Shown here: positions 54,735-63,770 of the stretch, piece by piece | Position numbering within the stretch: the stretch's first letter is position 1 | How the letters are laid out: each line of letters begins with the position of its first letter | Translations under genes and position numbers: made by a program | Notes under the pieces: model-generated | What the model was told of the DNA's origin: nothing | Seen by the model: the letters and a program-made list of their open reading frames with translations, nothing else | Databases searched by the model: none | Assembly: GCF_000468535.1 (NCBI RefSeq) | Contig: NZ_AUQY01000002.1 | Span: 414,205-478,204, forward strand | Source of the DNA: Peptoniphilus mikwangii | Lineage (GTDB): Bacteria > Bacillota > Clostridia > Tissierellales > Peptoniphilaceae | Reading direction: 5' to 3' | DNA length: 64,000 bases

Positions 54735-55613
54735 TCAGTCAATTTTATCTACTAAACTCTTCAGTTCAGCTTCATTTAATTCATAGGTCTTATTACAAAA
54801 ATAGCATTTCATTTCTGCCTTTTTATCTGTTTTTAATATCTCTTCAAGTTCTTTTTTACCAAGTGAAATAATAGCATCTTCAACTTTTTCTCTTGAGCAA
54901 TCACAATTATAATAAATTTTTTTAACAGAGAGTATTTTTACTTCAAATCCGCTAAGTACCCGTTTAATTATATCTTCAGGCAAATATCCGTCACTTATCA
55001 TAGAAGTAACACTGTCTAAATCTTTTAAATTTTTTTCAATTTTGCTTATAATTTCTTCTTCCGCTCCCGGAAGTAACTGAAGCACAAATCCTCCTGCAGC
55101 TTTTATTGTATAGTCAGTATCAACTAACACCCCAAGACTTACTACTGATGGAACTTGATCTGATGTATAAAAGTAGTTTGCAAAATCTTCTGCTATTTCT
55201 CCGGATACAAGCTGAACCTGCCCAACATAAGGCTCCTTTAAACCTAAATCCGTAACTACAGTAAGTGTTCCGTTACCGACAAGTTTTCCAACATCCAACT
55301 TATTATCAATTACTCTTGAATCTGTATCTGCTAAGGGATTTTCTACATATCCTTTTATATTTCCATCATTCTTACCGCTTACTACTATTCTTCCAATATC
55401 TCCATCGCCCTTGATGTTTATTGTTATACTGTCATTTTCATTTTTTAATGCTTCAGCCATTATAACTCCGACACTTAAAGTTCTTCCGAGTGCTGCAGAT
55501 GCAGTTTTAGAAAGCGAGTGTGTTACTCTTGCCTTTTCAACTATATCTGTCGTAATAACTGCCGATATTTTTATATTTCCATCTATATCTACCGCTCTAA
55601 CTAAATAATCCAT
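54735..55613 (-). CDS. hslO: Hsp33 redox-regulated chaperone
   Basis: Holdase turned on by oxidation. It is 292 residues. N-terminal substrate domain with VTHSLSKTASAALGRTLSVG and LLPGAEEEIISKIE; C-terminal zinc switch with CDCS and CYFC (CxC...CxxC). All four cysteines are present, so redox switching should work. GGAGAAG precedes the ATG, three bases after the methyltransferase gene. Confidence 0.95.
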   Translation of the reverse strand: MDYLVRAVDIDGNIKISAVITTDIVEKARVTHSLSKTASAALGRTLSVGVIMAEALKNENDSITINIKGDGDIGRIVVSGKNDGNIKGYVENPLADTDSRVIDNKLDVGKLVGNGTLTVVTDLGLKEPYVGQVQLVSGEIAEDFANYFYTSDQVPSVVSLGVLVDTDYTIKAAGGFVLQLLPGAEEEIISKIEKNLKDLDSVTSMISDGYLPEDIIKRVLSGFEVKILSVKKIYYNCDCSREKVEDAIISLGKKELEEILKTDKKAEMKCYFCNKTYELNEAELKSLVDKID

Positions 55614-55616
55614 TTT

Positions 55617-56339
55617 CTACTTCTCCGCAACATATACAATTCTGTCTGATTCTTCTACATTTTCATCAAACTTATATTCATCATACATTTTAATTTTTTT
55701 AAATCCTGCATCTTTTAATGCATTACATATAAATTCTATACTATATGCTCTCTCTTCATGTTCTTCATAGAATCTTTCGTATAATTCTCCTCTGTTTTCA
55801 AAGAAATTAACACTATATAAATTTATATCCGTCTTTGCATCAAAAAAGTTTTCTAAAACACAAAATACTCCATCTACTTCATCGACATAAGTATTATCCA
55901 TGTTCTCAAATTTATTTTTCGTGTTTAAGTCAAAAATAAATAATCCATTTTCATTTAATTGCATAAAAACTTTTACAAAAAGATTTTTTACATCTTTTTC
56001 ATCAAGTAAATAATTTATGCTGTCGCATATTGAAAGCACAAGATCATATTTATCTTCAATATCTAAATTTTTCATATCCTGCTTAAACAATCTGACATTT
56101 TTATTTCTTAGCTTTTGTTCTGCAACACTTAACATGTCTTCCGATAAGTCTATTGCATCAACACTATATTTATCACAAATAAGTTCAGTTAAATTTCCTG
56201 TGCCGCAACCAAGCTCCAAAACATGTTTTACTTTTTTATTTTCAATTTTTAGTATATCCTCTATAAAGCTTGATACAATATTATAATCAAAATCGTACAT
56301 TAAACTGTCATATATGTTTGCAAATTCTGCATATATCAT
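55617..56339 (-). CDS. class I SAM-dependent methyltransferase
   Basis: 240 residues. Motif I is HVLELGCGTGNLTELI, then VDAIDLSEDMLSVAE, DLVLSICDSINYLLDEKDV and GLFIFDLNTKNKF. The N terminus MIYAEFANIYDSLMYDFDY is typical of a Firmicutes methyltransferase group found beside hslO. The substrate is unknown. Its ATG overlaps the SIR2 stop (ATGA). Confidence 0.85.
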   Translation of the reverse strand: MIYAEFANIYDSLMYDFDYNIVSSFIEDILKIENKKVKHVLELGCGTGNLTELICDKYSVDAIDLSEDMLSVAEQKLRNKNVRLFKQDMKNLDIEDKYDLVLSICDSINYLLDEKDVKNLFVKVFMQLNENGLFIFDLNTKNKFENMDNTYVDEVDGVFCVLENFFDAKTDINLYSVNFFENRGELYERFYEEHEERAYSIEFICNALKDAGFKKIKMYDEYKFDENVEESDRIVYVAEK

Positions 56340-57073
56340 CTTAATTTTTTTACCTCATCTAAAATCTGAGAAAGTATTTCTCCCGATTTACTTCGAACTA
56401 CAACCTCTGCCATTTTGTCTTGTAATGTAGGTGTGTCATTTATTATAACAAGTTTTTTTACATATCTCGGCAAATAATTTACAGGACTTACAGTTAAACT
56501 TGAACCTATTACAATAAGCAACTCCGTATCCATAAGCTCTTCTACTGCCATTTCAAAATCTCCGGGCATCATATCTCCAAACATTACAACATTCGGTCTT
56601 ATAACACCCCCACATTTATCACAATGCGGCGGAATTTCTCCGGACATAACTTTTTCTTTCATTACTTTAAAAGGATAACTTTCATTGCAGGAAATACAGT
56701 GAACTCTTCCCGTTTCGCCATGAACTTCATATATATTTTTACTTCCTGCTTTTCTGTGCAAATTATCTATATTTTGAGTTATAACTCCATTTAAGAGCCC
56801 CATGTTTTCAAGTTCCGCAAGAACAATATGTCCTCTATTGGGCTTTTTTTCACTAAGGTCCTCTAAAATAACATAGCCCTCTTTATAAAACCTCTTAGGA
56901 TTATTTATAAGTACATCTCTTGAAAGCGCAAGCATGGGATCCAATTTGCTATAATATCCTGTACTTGATCTAAAATCGGGTATGCCGGACTCTGTACTTA
57001 TACCCGCCCCGGTTAATGCAAATGTCTTTTTTGAACTTAAAATCAAATCTCTAACTTTTAATATTTCATCCAT
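56336..57073 (-). CDS. SIR2-family NAD-dependent protein deacylase
   Basis: Removes acyl groups from lysines using NAD+. It is 245 residues. FALTGAGISTESGIPDFRS, TQNIDNLHRKAG (catalytic His follows in EVHGETG), zinc ligands CISC and CDKCGG, and IGSSLTVSPVNYLP are intact. CobB/SrtN-type. GGAGG precedes the ATG. Fourth gene of the hpt operon. Confidence 0.94.
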   Translation of the reverse strand: MDEILKVRDLILSSKKTFALTGAGISTESGIPDFRSSTGYYSKLDPMLALSRDVLINNPKRFYKEGYVILEDLSEKKPNRGHIVLAELENMGLLNGVITQNIDNLHRKAGSKNIYEVHGETGRVHCISCNESYPFKVMKEKVMSGEIPPHCDKCGGVIRPNVVMFGDMMPGDFEMAVEELMDTELLIVIGSSLTVSPVNYLPRYVKKLVIINDTPTLQDKMAEVVVRSKSGEILSQILDEVKKLR

Positions 57074-57085
57074 AACATGCCTCCA

Positions 57086-58009
57086 TTAAAAAACAACCGC
57101 ATAATAAATAAAATAAAGTATTATTAGTGCTAATATGGGCACAAAATTGAAAAAGTCGATACTCTGAATCTCTCTAACTCTCTTCCTTATTCCAAGTCTC
57201 TCCTCTCTCAACCTTTTTTCCTTATCCATCTGCTTAAACAAAAGTCTAAGTAAAACCATTGACACTATTGAAATTAGAAATAATAAAATTATTATATACA
57301 GCTGTAAAGAACCGATATCTTGAGCAAGATCAGTATGTTTTAAATATGTGAAAACAGTATCATCTAAATATTTTGTAGCAAAAATAGCTATCAAATTATT
57401 TGTAAAATGTCCCAATATTGATGCAAATAAAGAACCTGTAAGCTCAAGCAGATTTCCAAAAATAATACCCAGTAGCAACGGCGCTATAAAATTTTGAATA
57501 TCAAAATGAAATAATGCAAATACCAATGATGACATTAAAATAGCGAATTTTCCACCATAAACATCATATGAATTTATTAGTGCTCCTCTAAAAAATACTT
57601 CTTCACAAATTGCAGGAACTATACACATAAAAAATAAATAACTGGTCAAAGATTCATCTTTTAAAAGCATATCCATTGAAAAATTTTTAAGTTCGATAAA
57701 TGTTGAAAGAAAATTCAAAAATATTCCATTTATCAATAAAATTATCGGATAACTGAGTATAACTATTATTATGACTCTTATAACATTAATTGACGACAGT
57801 TTTTTTATCCTGAGCACTTCCGTTCTCTTTCCCGTTCCACACAATAAAAGTGCGGGAATTAAAATTATAAATACTTCATTTATAAATGTCCCCTTTAAAA
57901 AGCTCTTAGATTGTATGGAATAACCTATTGTTAAAAAAAATATCGACAATACTAGAGTAAATGTGTTTACACTTAAAACATTTAAATTTTTTTTCTTATA
58001 TTTTTTCAT
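57086..58009 (-). CDS. CPBP-family intramembrane metalloprotease
   Basis: 307 residues with about eight membrane helices. The CAAX-protease-like motifs are CEEVFFRGALINS (EExxxR), FALFHFDIQNF (second motif His) and GNLLELTGSLFASILGHFTNN. The start is three bases after hpt's stop. Substrates of these bacterial Abi-type proteases are mostly unknown; bacteriocin immunity or envelope stress are possible roles. Confidence 0.88.
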   Translation of the reverse strand: MKKYKKKNLNVLSVNTFTLVLSIFFLTIGYSIQSKSFLKGTFINEVFIILIPALLLCGTGKRTEVLRIKKLSSINVIRVIIIVILSYPIILLINGIFLNFLSTFIELKNFSMDMLLKDESLTSYLFFMCIVPAICEEVFFRGALINSYDVYGGKFAILMSSLVFALFHFDIQNFIAPLLLGIIFGNLLELTGSLFASILGHFTNNLIAIFATKYLDDTVFTYLKHTDLAQDIGSLQLYIIILLFLISIVSMVLLRLLFKQMDKEKRLREERLGIRKRVREIQSIDFFNFVPILALIILYFIYYAVVF

Positions 58010-58011
58010 TT

Positions 58012-58533
58012 TTATACATAGGCATAAATATATGGTACATTTCTATAAAAATCACCATAATTTAAGCCATACCCCACTATAAATAAATCCGGAATTTCAA
58101 AAGCAACATAATCCGCTTTAATATCAACTTCTCTTCTTGAAGGCTTATCAAGCATTACACAAGTTTTTATACTCTTAGGTTCATATCCTTTTAACTTTTC
58201 AACAACACTTTTCATTGTATGACCTGTATCGACAATATCATCTATTACAAGCACATCTCTTCCTTTAATATTAGATCTAAGTTCACTTAAAAATTTAACT
58301 CTTCCTGATGAAACTTCACTATTGCCGTAGCTCGCAGTAGTTAAAAAATCTATTTCAAGAACAGTATCTATTTCTCTTACTAAGTCAGCAGCAAAAATAA
58401 AACTTCCTCTTAAAAGAGAAATTACTATCAAATCTTTATCCTTATATTCTTTTGTAAGCTCCGCTCCGAGTTCCTTTATTCTCTTTGTGATTTCCTCACG
58501 AGTAAATATAATTTTTTTCTCTCTATCGGTCAT
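58012..58533 (-). CDS. hpt: hypoxanthine phosphoribosyltransferase
   Basis: Purine salvage to IMP/GMP. 173 residues from the ATG at 58533 (MTDREKKIIFTREEI), where GAGGAGG is upstream; the in-frame ATG at 58548 lies before that site. VISLLRGSFIFAADL, the PRPP loop VLVIDDIVDTGHTM and FVVGY-like IVGYGLNYGDFYRN are present. Its start is overlapped by a 48-residue membrane-protein gene. Confidence 0.94.
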   Translation of the reverse strand: MTDREKKIIFTREEITKRIKELGAELTKEYKDKDLIVISLLRGSFIFAADLVREIDTVLEIDFLTTASYGNSEVSSGRVKFLSELRSNIKGRDVLVIDDIVDTGHTMKSVVEKLKGYEPKSIKTCVMLDKPSRREVDIKADYVAFEIPDLFIVGYGLNYGDFYRNVPYIYAYV

Positions 58534-58669
58534 ACTTGCCCTCCTCATAATTTATCCTGTCTAATTTCATACTAATTATTTTCAATTCACGAAGTATTTT
58601 ATTCAATGTAAACTGTATTGTTATAAGTATAACTAAAAAAATTATAATTGCAATAAATTTAAAATCCAT
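58523..58669 (-). CDS. 48-residue single-span membrane protein
   Basis: A short gene: ATG at 58669 with AAGGTGAT upstream, stop TAG at 58523. It encodes MDFKFIAIIIFLVILITIQF followed by a basic amphipathic helix (NKILRELKIISMKLDRI) and YEEGKYDR. One clear membrane helix. It overlaps the start of hpt by 11 bases, so the two are probably translationally coupled, and it would lead the operon. I do not recognise it. Confidence 0.6.
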   Translation of the reverse strand: MDFKFIAIIIFLVILITIQFTLNKILRELKIISMKLDRINYEEGKYDR

Positions 58670-58981
58670 ACTATCACCTTTTAATAAATTATATCAGATT
58701 AAATGCTATATTTAAAACTTTAAAATAAGAATACATATTTTATAAAATAAGAACAGCAATTTCTATAAGAATATCCGAATCAGGTATATTATTAGCTGTT
58801 TCCCATATTGAAACGGTTATAATTTTTACAAACTGTTTCTGTGTAATATTCTATTCTAAGCTGTTTAAAAAATACCGTCCTCTATATCACTTTTAATTTT
58901 TAAAACATTAAGTGATATAATTTCAATGTAATTATTTAATATAAATGTTATACTATACTATATATGCTATTAGGAGGAAAG
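58670..58981. other. divergent intergenic region
   Basis: About 300 bases of A+T-rich sequence between the divergent hpt operon and the DUF4364 gene. It must hold promoters for both, but no box pair is convincing. No gene is seen. Confidence 0.4.
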
Positions 58982-59497
58982 ATGGAAACTTTAAATATAT
59001 CTGAACTTGCACAAAATAAACTCATACTCTTATTCATAATTAAAGGTGCCGATAATTTATTTACGGAAGAAGAACTAACTTCTTTTATCTTGGAAAGAGA
59101 AATTTTAAATTTCTTTTTGTTTAAACAATATATTTCTGAATTACTTGAAAGTAATTTTATTATTTTTGATTCAAAAAATAACTACCATATAACTGAAGAC
59201 GGTAAAAATGCACTTGAACTTTTTATTGAAAATATACCCGTCGAAATTAAAGATAAGATAATTCCAAGTATAATGCTGTTTAAAAGAAATAAAACATCTG
59301 AAAAAAGTGTACTTTCAAGTTATTACAAAGATGAGTTTGAAAGATTTTTTGTAAATTTGACATTAAAAGAATCTGAAAATGATATTTTAAATTTAACCCT
59401 TGAAGTACCAAATGAAGATTATGCAAAATCAATTTGTGAAAATTTTAAAAATAATCCTGATGACTTTTACTTAAATATTATAAATTATTTTGATTAA
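58982..59497 (+). CDS. DUF4364 family protein
   Basis: 171 residues from the ATG at 58982 (METLNISELAQNKLILLFII) with TTAGGAGG upstream; the in-frame ATG at 58964 lies before that site. The family is common in Clostridia: an N-terminal winged-helix-like part (TEEELTSFILEREILNFFLF, YHITEDGKNALELF) and a C-terminal beta domain. A DNA-binding regulatory role is suspected but not shown. Single gene with its own terminator. Confidence 0.85.
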   Translation: METLNISELAQNKLILLFIIKGADNLFTEEELTSFILEREILNFFLFKQYISELLESNFIIFDSKNNYHITEDGKNALELFIENIPVEIKDKIIPSIMLFKRNKTSEKSVLSSYYKDEFERFFVNLTLKESENDILNLTLEVPNEDYAKSICENFKNNPDDFYLNIINYFD

Positions 59498-59500
59498 CTA

Positions 59501-59530
59501 AAAATCTCCAATTATTAAATTGGAGATTTT
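59501..59530. terminator. bidirectional terminator between DUF4364 gene and folC
   Basis: A 13-bp perfect inverted repeat (59501-59513 with 59518-59530) around a 4-base loop, with T runs on both strands, between the two convergent genes. Confidence 0.85.
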
Positions 59531-59533
59531 TTA

Positions 59534-60841
59534 TTAATTAATTTTTAATATTTCTTTAATTATTTTTCTTGTATCGCTGACAAGATATAATGAACCTGCT
59601 ATCACTATAAGGTCATTTCTTTTAGACACATTTATGACATCTTTTATTGCAAGTTTTAAATTATCTATTACTTTTACATTCTCACAATACTTTTGAGCCT
59701 CTTCTCTTAGAATATCAAGTTCTGTTTTTCTCTTTGTTTCTAAACTTACAAGTACAATTTCATCTGCATATTTAGAAAATTCAAGCAACATTTTGTCATG
59801 TTCCTTATCATTCAAAATTGATGTTATTATATAAAGTTTATTATAGTTAAATAATCTGAAATTTTCTGTAAGTCTTTGTATCCCATCAAAATTATGTGCC
59901 CCATCTAAAATAATCATAGGACTATCATTTACTCGCTCCATTCTTCCTGCCCAAAATGTATTTTTAAGTCCATTTCTAATTGATTCATCTGAAATTTTCA
60001 ATAGGCCCTTATTTCTAAGTTCCATAACTCCCATAACAGTCAGTGCAGAATTTTCAAGTTGATAATAACCGCTTAAATTTATTTTCAAATTGGATATAGT
60101 CTCATCCTTAAATTTAATGGTATACTCAGATCCTCTGTCATCAATTATAAGATTTTCTATCTTCACATCATCCAAATCATAATATTGAGCATTCTCACGT
60201 TCTGCCTTATTTTTTAAAATCTCTACCACTGATTTATTTTTATTTGATGAAACAACATCGACATTTTTAACTATTATACCGGCTTTTTGTTCTGCAATTT
60301 CTTCAACCGTATCGCCAAGATACTGCATATGATCCATCGATATCGGAGTTATAAATGACATAAGTTTATCTTTTGGAGCTACTACATTTGTACTGTCCGA
60401 TAAACCTCCCATGCCAACTTCAAGTACACAATAATCGCAGTTTTTTTCTCTAAAATACAAAAATGCCATGGCGGTAATAAATTCAAAATAAGTCATTACT
60501 TCAAATTCATCTAATATTTGCTTTTCAGCCTCTATTACAATTTTACCAAGTCTGGTAAAATCTTCATCACTTATTTCATTACCGTTAATCATAATGCGCT
60601 CATTATATCTCTCCAAGTGAGGAGATGTATAAAGTCCTACAATATATCCTTCACTCATAAGAATATTATATAAAAAATTTGATGTTGAGCCTTTACCGTT
60701 TGTACCGGCTACATGAAGATATTTAAGTCCGTCGTGAGGATTATTAAGCACTTTTAAAAGCGCCCTCATTCTACTGAAATCATAAGATTTTCTCTTTCCC
60801 TCACGAGATTCTATATTTAATATTACATCACTAAATTTCAT
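59534..60841 (-). CDS. folC: folylpolyglutamate synthase / dihydrofolate synthase
   Basis: Adds glutamate to folates. It is 435 residues, a Mur-ligase-like enzyme: VAGTNGKGSTSNFLYNI (P-loop), TSPHLERYNERIMING, VLEVGMGGLSDSTNV, SMDHMQYLGDTVEEIAEQKAGI and ILDGAHNFDGI. The start overlaps the valS stop by one base (TAATG), so it is translated from the valS message; valS-folC is a standard Firmicutes pair. Confidence 0.95.
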   Translation of the reverse strand: MKFSDVILNIESREGKRKSYDFSRMRALLKVLNNPHDGLKYLHVAGTNGKGSTSNFLYNILMSEGYIVGLYTSPHLERYNERIMINGNEISDEDFTRLGKIVIEAEKQILDEFEVMTYFEFITAMAFLYFREKNCDYCVLEVGMGGLSDSTNVVAPKDKLMSFITPISMDHMQYLGDTVEEIAEQKAGIIVKNVDVVSSNKNKSVVEILKNKAERENAQYYDLDDVKIENLIIDDRGSEYTIKFKDETISNLKINLSGYYQLENSALTVMGVMELRNKGLLKISDESIRNGLKNTFWAGRMERVNDSPMIILDGAHNFDGIQRLTENFRLFNYNKLYIITSILNDKEHDKMLLEFSKYADEIVLVSLETKRKTELDILREEAQKYCENVKVIDNLKLAIKDVINVSKRNDLIVIAGSLYLVSDTRKIIKEILKIN

Positions 60842-63492
60842 TATAAATTCTCTCTTACACTCTCAAGTCTTTCTTCAATAGTTTTAAGCATTTTTTCATA
60901 CTTTTCTTTCTTTTCACGTTCTTCTGCTACCACTTTTTCAGGTGCCTTTGCTATAAAACTTTCATTTGAAAGCTTTTTAGTTGCCCTCTCTATTTCAGAT
61001 ATAGTTTGTTCTCTATCTTTAGAAAGTCTTTCAAATTCTTTTTTATAGTCAACTAAATCTTTTAAAGGTAAGAAAATTTCAGCACCGTCAAGTACAATAG
61101 AAATATTATCTCCCGATACTTCCGATTTATCGGATATTATTACAACATCTGTTGAATAACCTAAATTCAATAACTGATTTTTGTTTTCTTCAACTATATT
61201 TTTAATTTCATCCGATGTTGTAACTATTATTGTAGAAGACTTTTTACTGTTTTCAATGTTCATCTCAGCTCTGGCATTTCTTATTCCCCTTATAGCTTCT
61301 TTGATATATTCTATGGCTTTTCCTTCTTCTTTAAATTCATAATCACTAACTTCTTCCGGCCACTTTGAAACTATAAGAGCAGTTTCAGTTCCGGGTAAAT
61401 GTTGCCAAATTTCTTCAGTAATATATGGCATAAATGGATGCAATAATTTTAATATATCTTTTAAAACATATAGTAATACCGCTTTTGCACTTTCTTTATA
61501 CTTATTGTCTTCTCCGTATAGTCTCGGTTTAACCATTTCTATATACCAATCACAATAGTCGCTCCAAATAAAATCATAAATTTCCTGTGCTGCAAGTCCC
61601 ATGTCATATTTATCAAGTTTTATAGTTACATCGGCAATTAAATTTTGAAGTTTTGAAAGAATCCATTTATCTTCATTTTTCAACGAATCTATATTTAATT
61701 TATACTCCGACTTTTCATCATCAAGATTCATAAGCACGAATCTTGTTGCATTCCAAAGCTTATTTGCAAAGTTTCTGTTTGCTTCAACTCTTTCATTATA
61801 AAATCTCATATCGTTTCCCGGAGTATTACCGGAAATCAATGTAAATCTCAAGGCATCTGCCCCATAGTTATCTATAATTTCAAGAGGATCAATTCCATTT
61901 CCAAGTGATTTACTCATTTTTCTACCTTGAGAATCTCTTACAAGTCCGGTGAAAAATACATCTTTAAATGGAACCTCACCCATATCTTCAAGCGCTGAAA
62001 ATACCATTCTTATTACCCAGAAGAAAATAATATCATATCCTGTAACAAGTACATCTGTAGGATAAAAGTATTTTAAATCTTCTGTCTGTTCAGGCCATCC
62101 CAATGTAGAAAACGGCCATAGTGCAGATGAAAACCAAGTGTCAAGAGTATCTTCATCTTGTTTAAATGTCTTATTCTCATATCCTGGTGATCCTGTCGGA
62201 TCTGTTCTTGAAACAACAACTTCTCCCGTTTCTACACAGTAAAATACAGGAAGTCTATGTCCCCACCAAAGTTGTCTTGAAATACACCAGTCTTTAATAT
62301 TTTCAAGCCAATTTACATATACTTTAGCAAACCTTTCAGGAACAAAGTTTAACTTTCCATCATAGTATGCCTGAAGTGCAGGCTTAGCTAATGGCTCCAT
62401 CTTTACAAACCACTGTTTAGAAATCATAGGCTCAATTATTGTCTTACATCTTTCACAATGACCTACTGCATTATGATGATGTTCTTCTCCTGCAAACAGA
62501 TTAAGAGCTTTAAAATCTTCTATTATTTGTTTTCTTGCAGCATATCTGTCCATACCGTTATACTTACCGGCATTTTCATTTAGATGACCATCATCTGTAA
62601 ATACCTTAAATTGTCCAAGATTATGTCTTTCTCCGACTTCAAAATCATTGGGGTCATGTGACGGAGTTATTTTTACTGCACCTGTTCCGAATTCCATTTC
62701 AACATATTCATCAGCAACAATCGGAATTCTTCTATTATTCATAATAGGTAACAATACATACTTTCCAACTAAATCAGCATACCTTTCATCTTTCGGATTT
62801 ACAGCTACTGCCAAATCACCGGGAATTGTTTCGGGTCTTGTTGTTGCAACTTCAATGTATCCGTTTCCATCTTCAAGCGGATATCTAAAATGCCAAATAT
62901 GTCCGTCACTTTCTTCATGCTCAACTTCTGCATCTGAAATTGCAGTTCTACAATTAGGACACCAATTTATAATTCTATCTCCTCTATAAATTAATCCCTT
63001 TTCATATAGTCTTATAAATACTTCTTCAACTGCATGTGACAACATATCATCAAGAGTAAATCTCTCTCGTGACCAATCACAGGAAACTCCAAGCTTCTTT
63101 AATTGATTTTTAATATTTTCGCCATATTTATCTGTCCACTTCCATGCTTCTTCTAAAAATTTTTCTCTTCCAAGTTCGTCTTTTGACTTACCCTCGGACT
63201 TTATTTTTTCTACTACTTTTGCTTCTGTAGAAATAGATGCATGGTCTGTTCCCGGAAGCCATAATGCACTATATCCTTGCATTCTCTTGGTTCTTATCAA
63301 TATATCCTGTATCGTATTATTAAGTGCATGTCCCATGTGTAAATTTCCGGTTACATTTGGTGGAGGCATAACAATTGTAAATGGTTTTTTAGAGCTGTCA
63401 ACTTCAGCTCGGAAATAATTATTATCCATCCAATACTTATATAACCTCTCTTCAAATTCCTTGGGATTATATGTTTTTGATATTTCTCTCAT
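60841..63492 (-). CDS. valS: valyl-tRNA synthetase
   Basis: Charges tRNA-Val. 883 residues from the ATG at 63492 (MREISKTYNPKEFEERLY), which has AAGGAGG upstream; the ATG at 63528 lies inside the leader terminator. HIGH motif PPPNVTGNLHMGHAL and KMSKS motif GRKMSKSLGNGIDP are intact; the editing domain (TTRPETIPGD) and the C-terminal coiled-coil arm (KKEFERLSKDREQTISEIER) are present. Controlled by a T-box leader. First gene of valS-folC. Confidence 0.97.
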   Translation of the reverse strand: MREISKTYNPKEFEERLYKYWMDNNYFRAEVDSSKKPFTIVMPPPNVTGNLHMGHALNNTIQDILIRTKRMQGYSALWLPGTDHASISTEAKVVEKIKSEGKSKDELGREKFLEEAWKWTDKYGENIKNQLKKLGVSCDWSRERFTLDDMLSHAVEEVFIRLYEKGLIYRGDRIINWCPNCRTAISDAEVEHEESDGHIWHFRYPLEDGNGYIEVATTRPETIPGDLAVAVNPKDERYADLVGKYVLLPIMNNRRIPIVADEYVEMEFGTGAVKITPSHDPNDFEVGERHNLGQFKVFTDDGHLNENAGKYNGMDRYAARKQIIEDFKALNLFAGEEHHHNAVGHCERCKTIIEPMISKQWFVKMEPLAKPALQAYYDGKLNFVPERFAKVYVNWLENIKDWCISRQLWWGHRLPVFYCVETGEVVVSRTDPTGSPGYENKTFKQDEDTLDTWFSSALWPFSTLGWPEQTEDLKYFYPTDVLVTGYDIIFFWVIRMVFSALEDMGEVPFKDVFFTGLVRDSQGRKMSKSLGNGIDPLEIIDNYGADALRFTLISGNTPGNDMRFYNERVEANRNFANKLWNATRFVLMNLDDEKSEYKLNIDSLKNEDKWILSKLQNLIADVTIKLDKYDMGLAAQEIYDFIWSDYCDWYIEMVKPRLYGEDNKYKESAKAVLLYVLKDILKLLHPFMPYITEEIWQHLPGTETALIVSKWPEEVSDYEFKEEGKAIEYIKEAIRGIRNARAEMNIENSKKSSTIIVTTSDEIKNIVEENKNQLLNLGYSTDVVIISDKSEVSGDNISIVLDGAEIFLPLKDLVDYKKEFERLSKDREQTISEIERATKKLSNESFIAKAPEKVVAEEREKKEKYEKMLKTIEERLESVRENL

Positions 63493-63509
63493 TTTTTCCT
63501 CCTTAAAAT

Positions 63510-63731
63510 AAAAAAAGTCCTTCGTCATAAGGACGAAGGACGTGGTACCACCTTAATTTCTGACTATAAAATAATAATCAGCTCATATAATTTAACGGTT
63601 GCCCGTTGCAGACTTATCCTCTGCAAAGCAGAAAAGTAACCTTCATATTAACTGTACAATGTTTTTCACCACGCAACATCTCTCTAAAGTAAGCTTAATA
63701 CTACTCCTCTTCTCTCTTGCTATTATTGAAT
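63510..63731 (-). promoter_or_regulatory. T-box riboswitch of valS
   Basis: Leader on the minus strand. The T-box sequence is AAGGTGGTACCACG (63541-63554). The terminator stem GTCCTTCGTC (63517-63526 with 63532-63541) is followed by seven T. Stem I lies around 63630-63725; the likely specifier is GTT (valine) at 63638-63640 within GAAGGTTAC. Uncharged tRNA-Val should favour antitermination. The specifier position is read by eye. Confidence 0.88.
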
Positions 63732-63738
63732 TATCACT

Positions 63739-63767
63739 ATTATATTTATAATCACATAAGTTGTCAA
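63739..63767 (-). promoter_or_regulatory. valS promoter
   Basis: On the minus strand TTGACA (63762-63767) and TATAAT (63739-63744) are exactly 17 bases apart, four bases past the stop of the upstream peptidase gene. Confidence 0.85.
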
Positions 63768-63770
63768 TAC

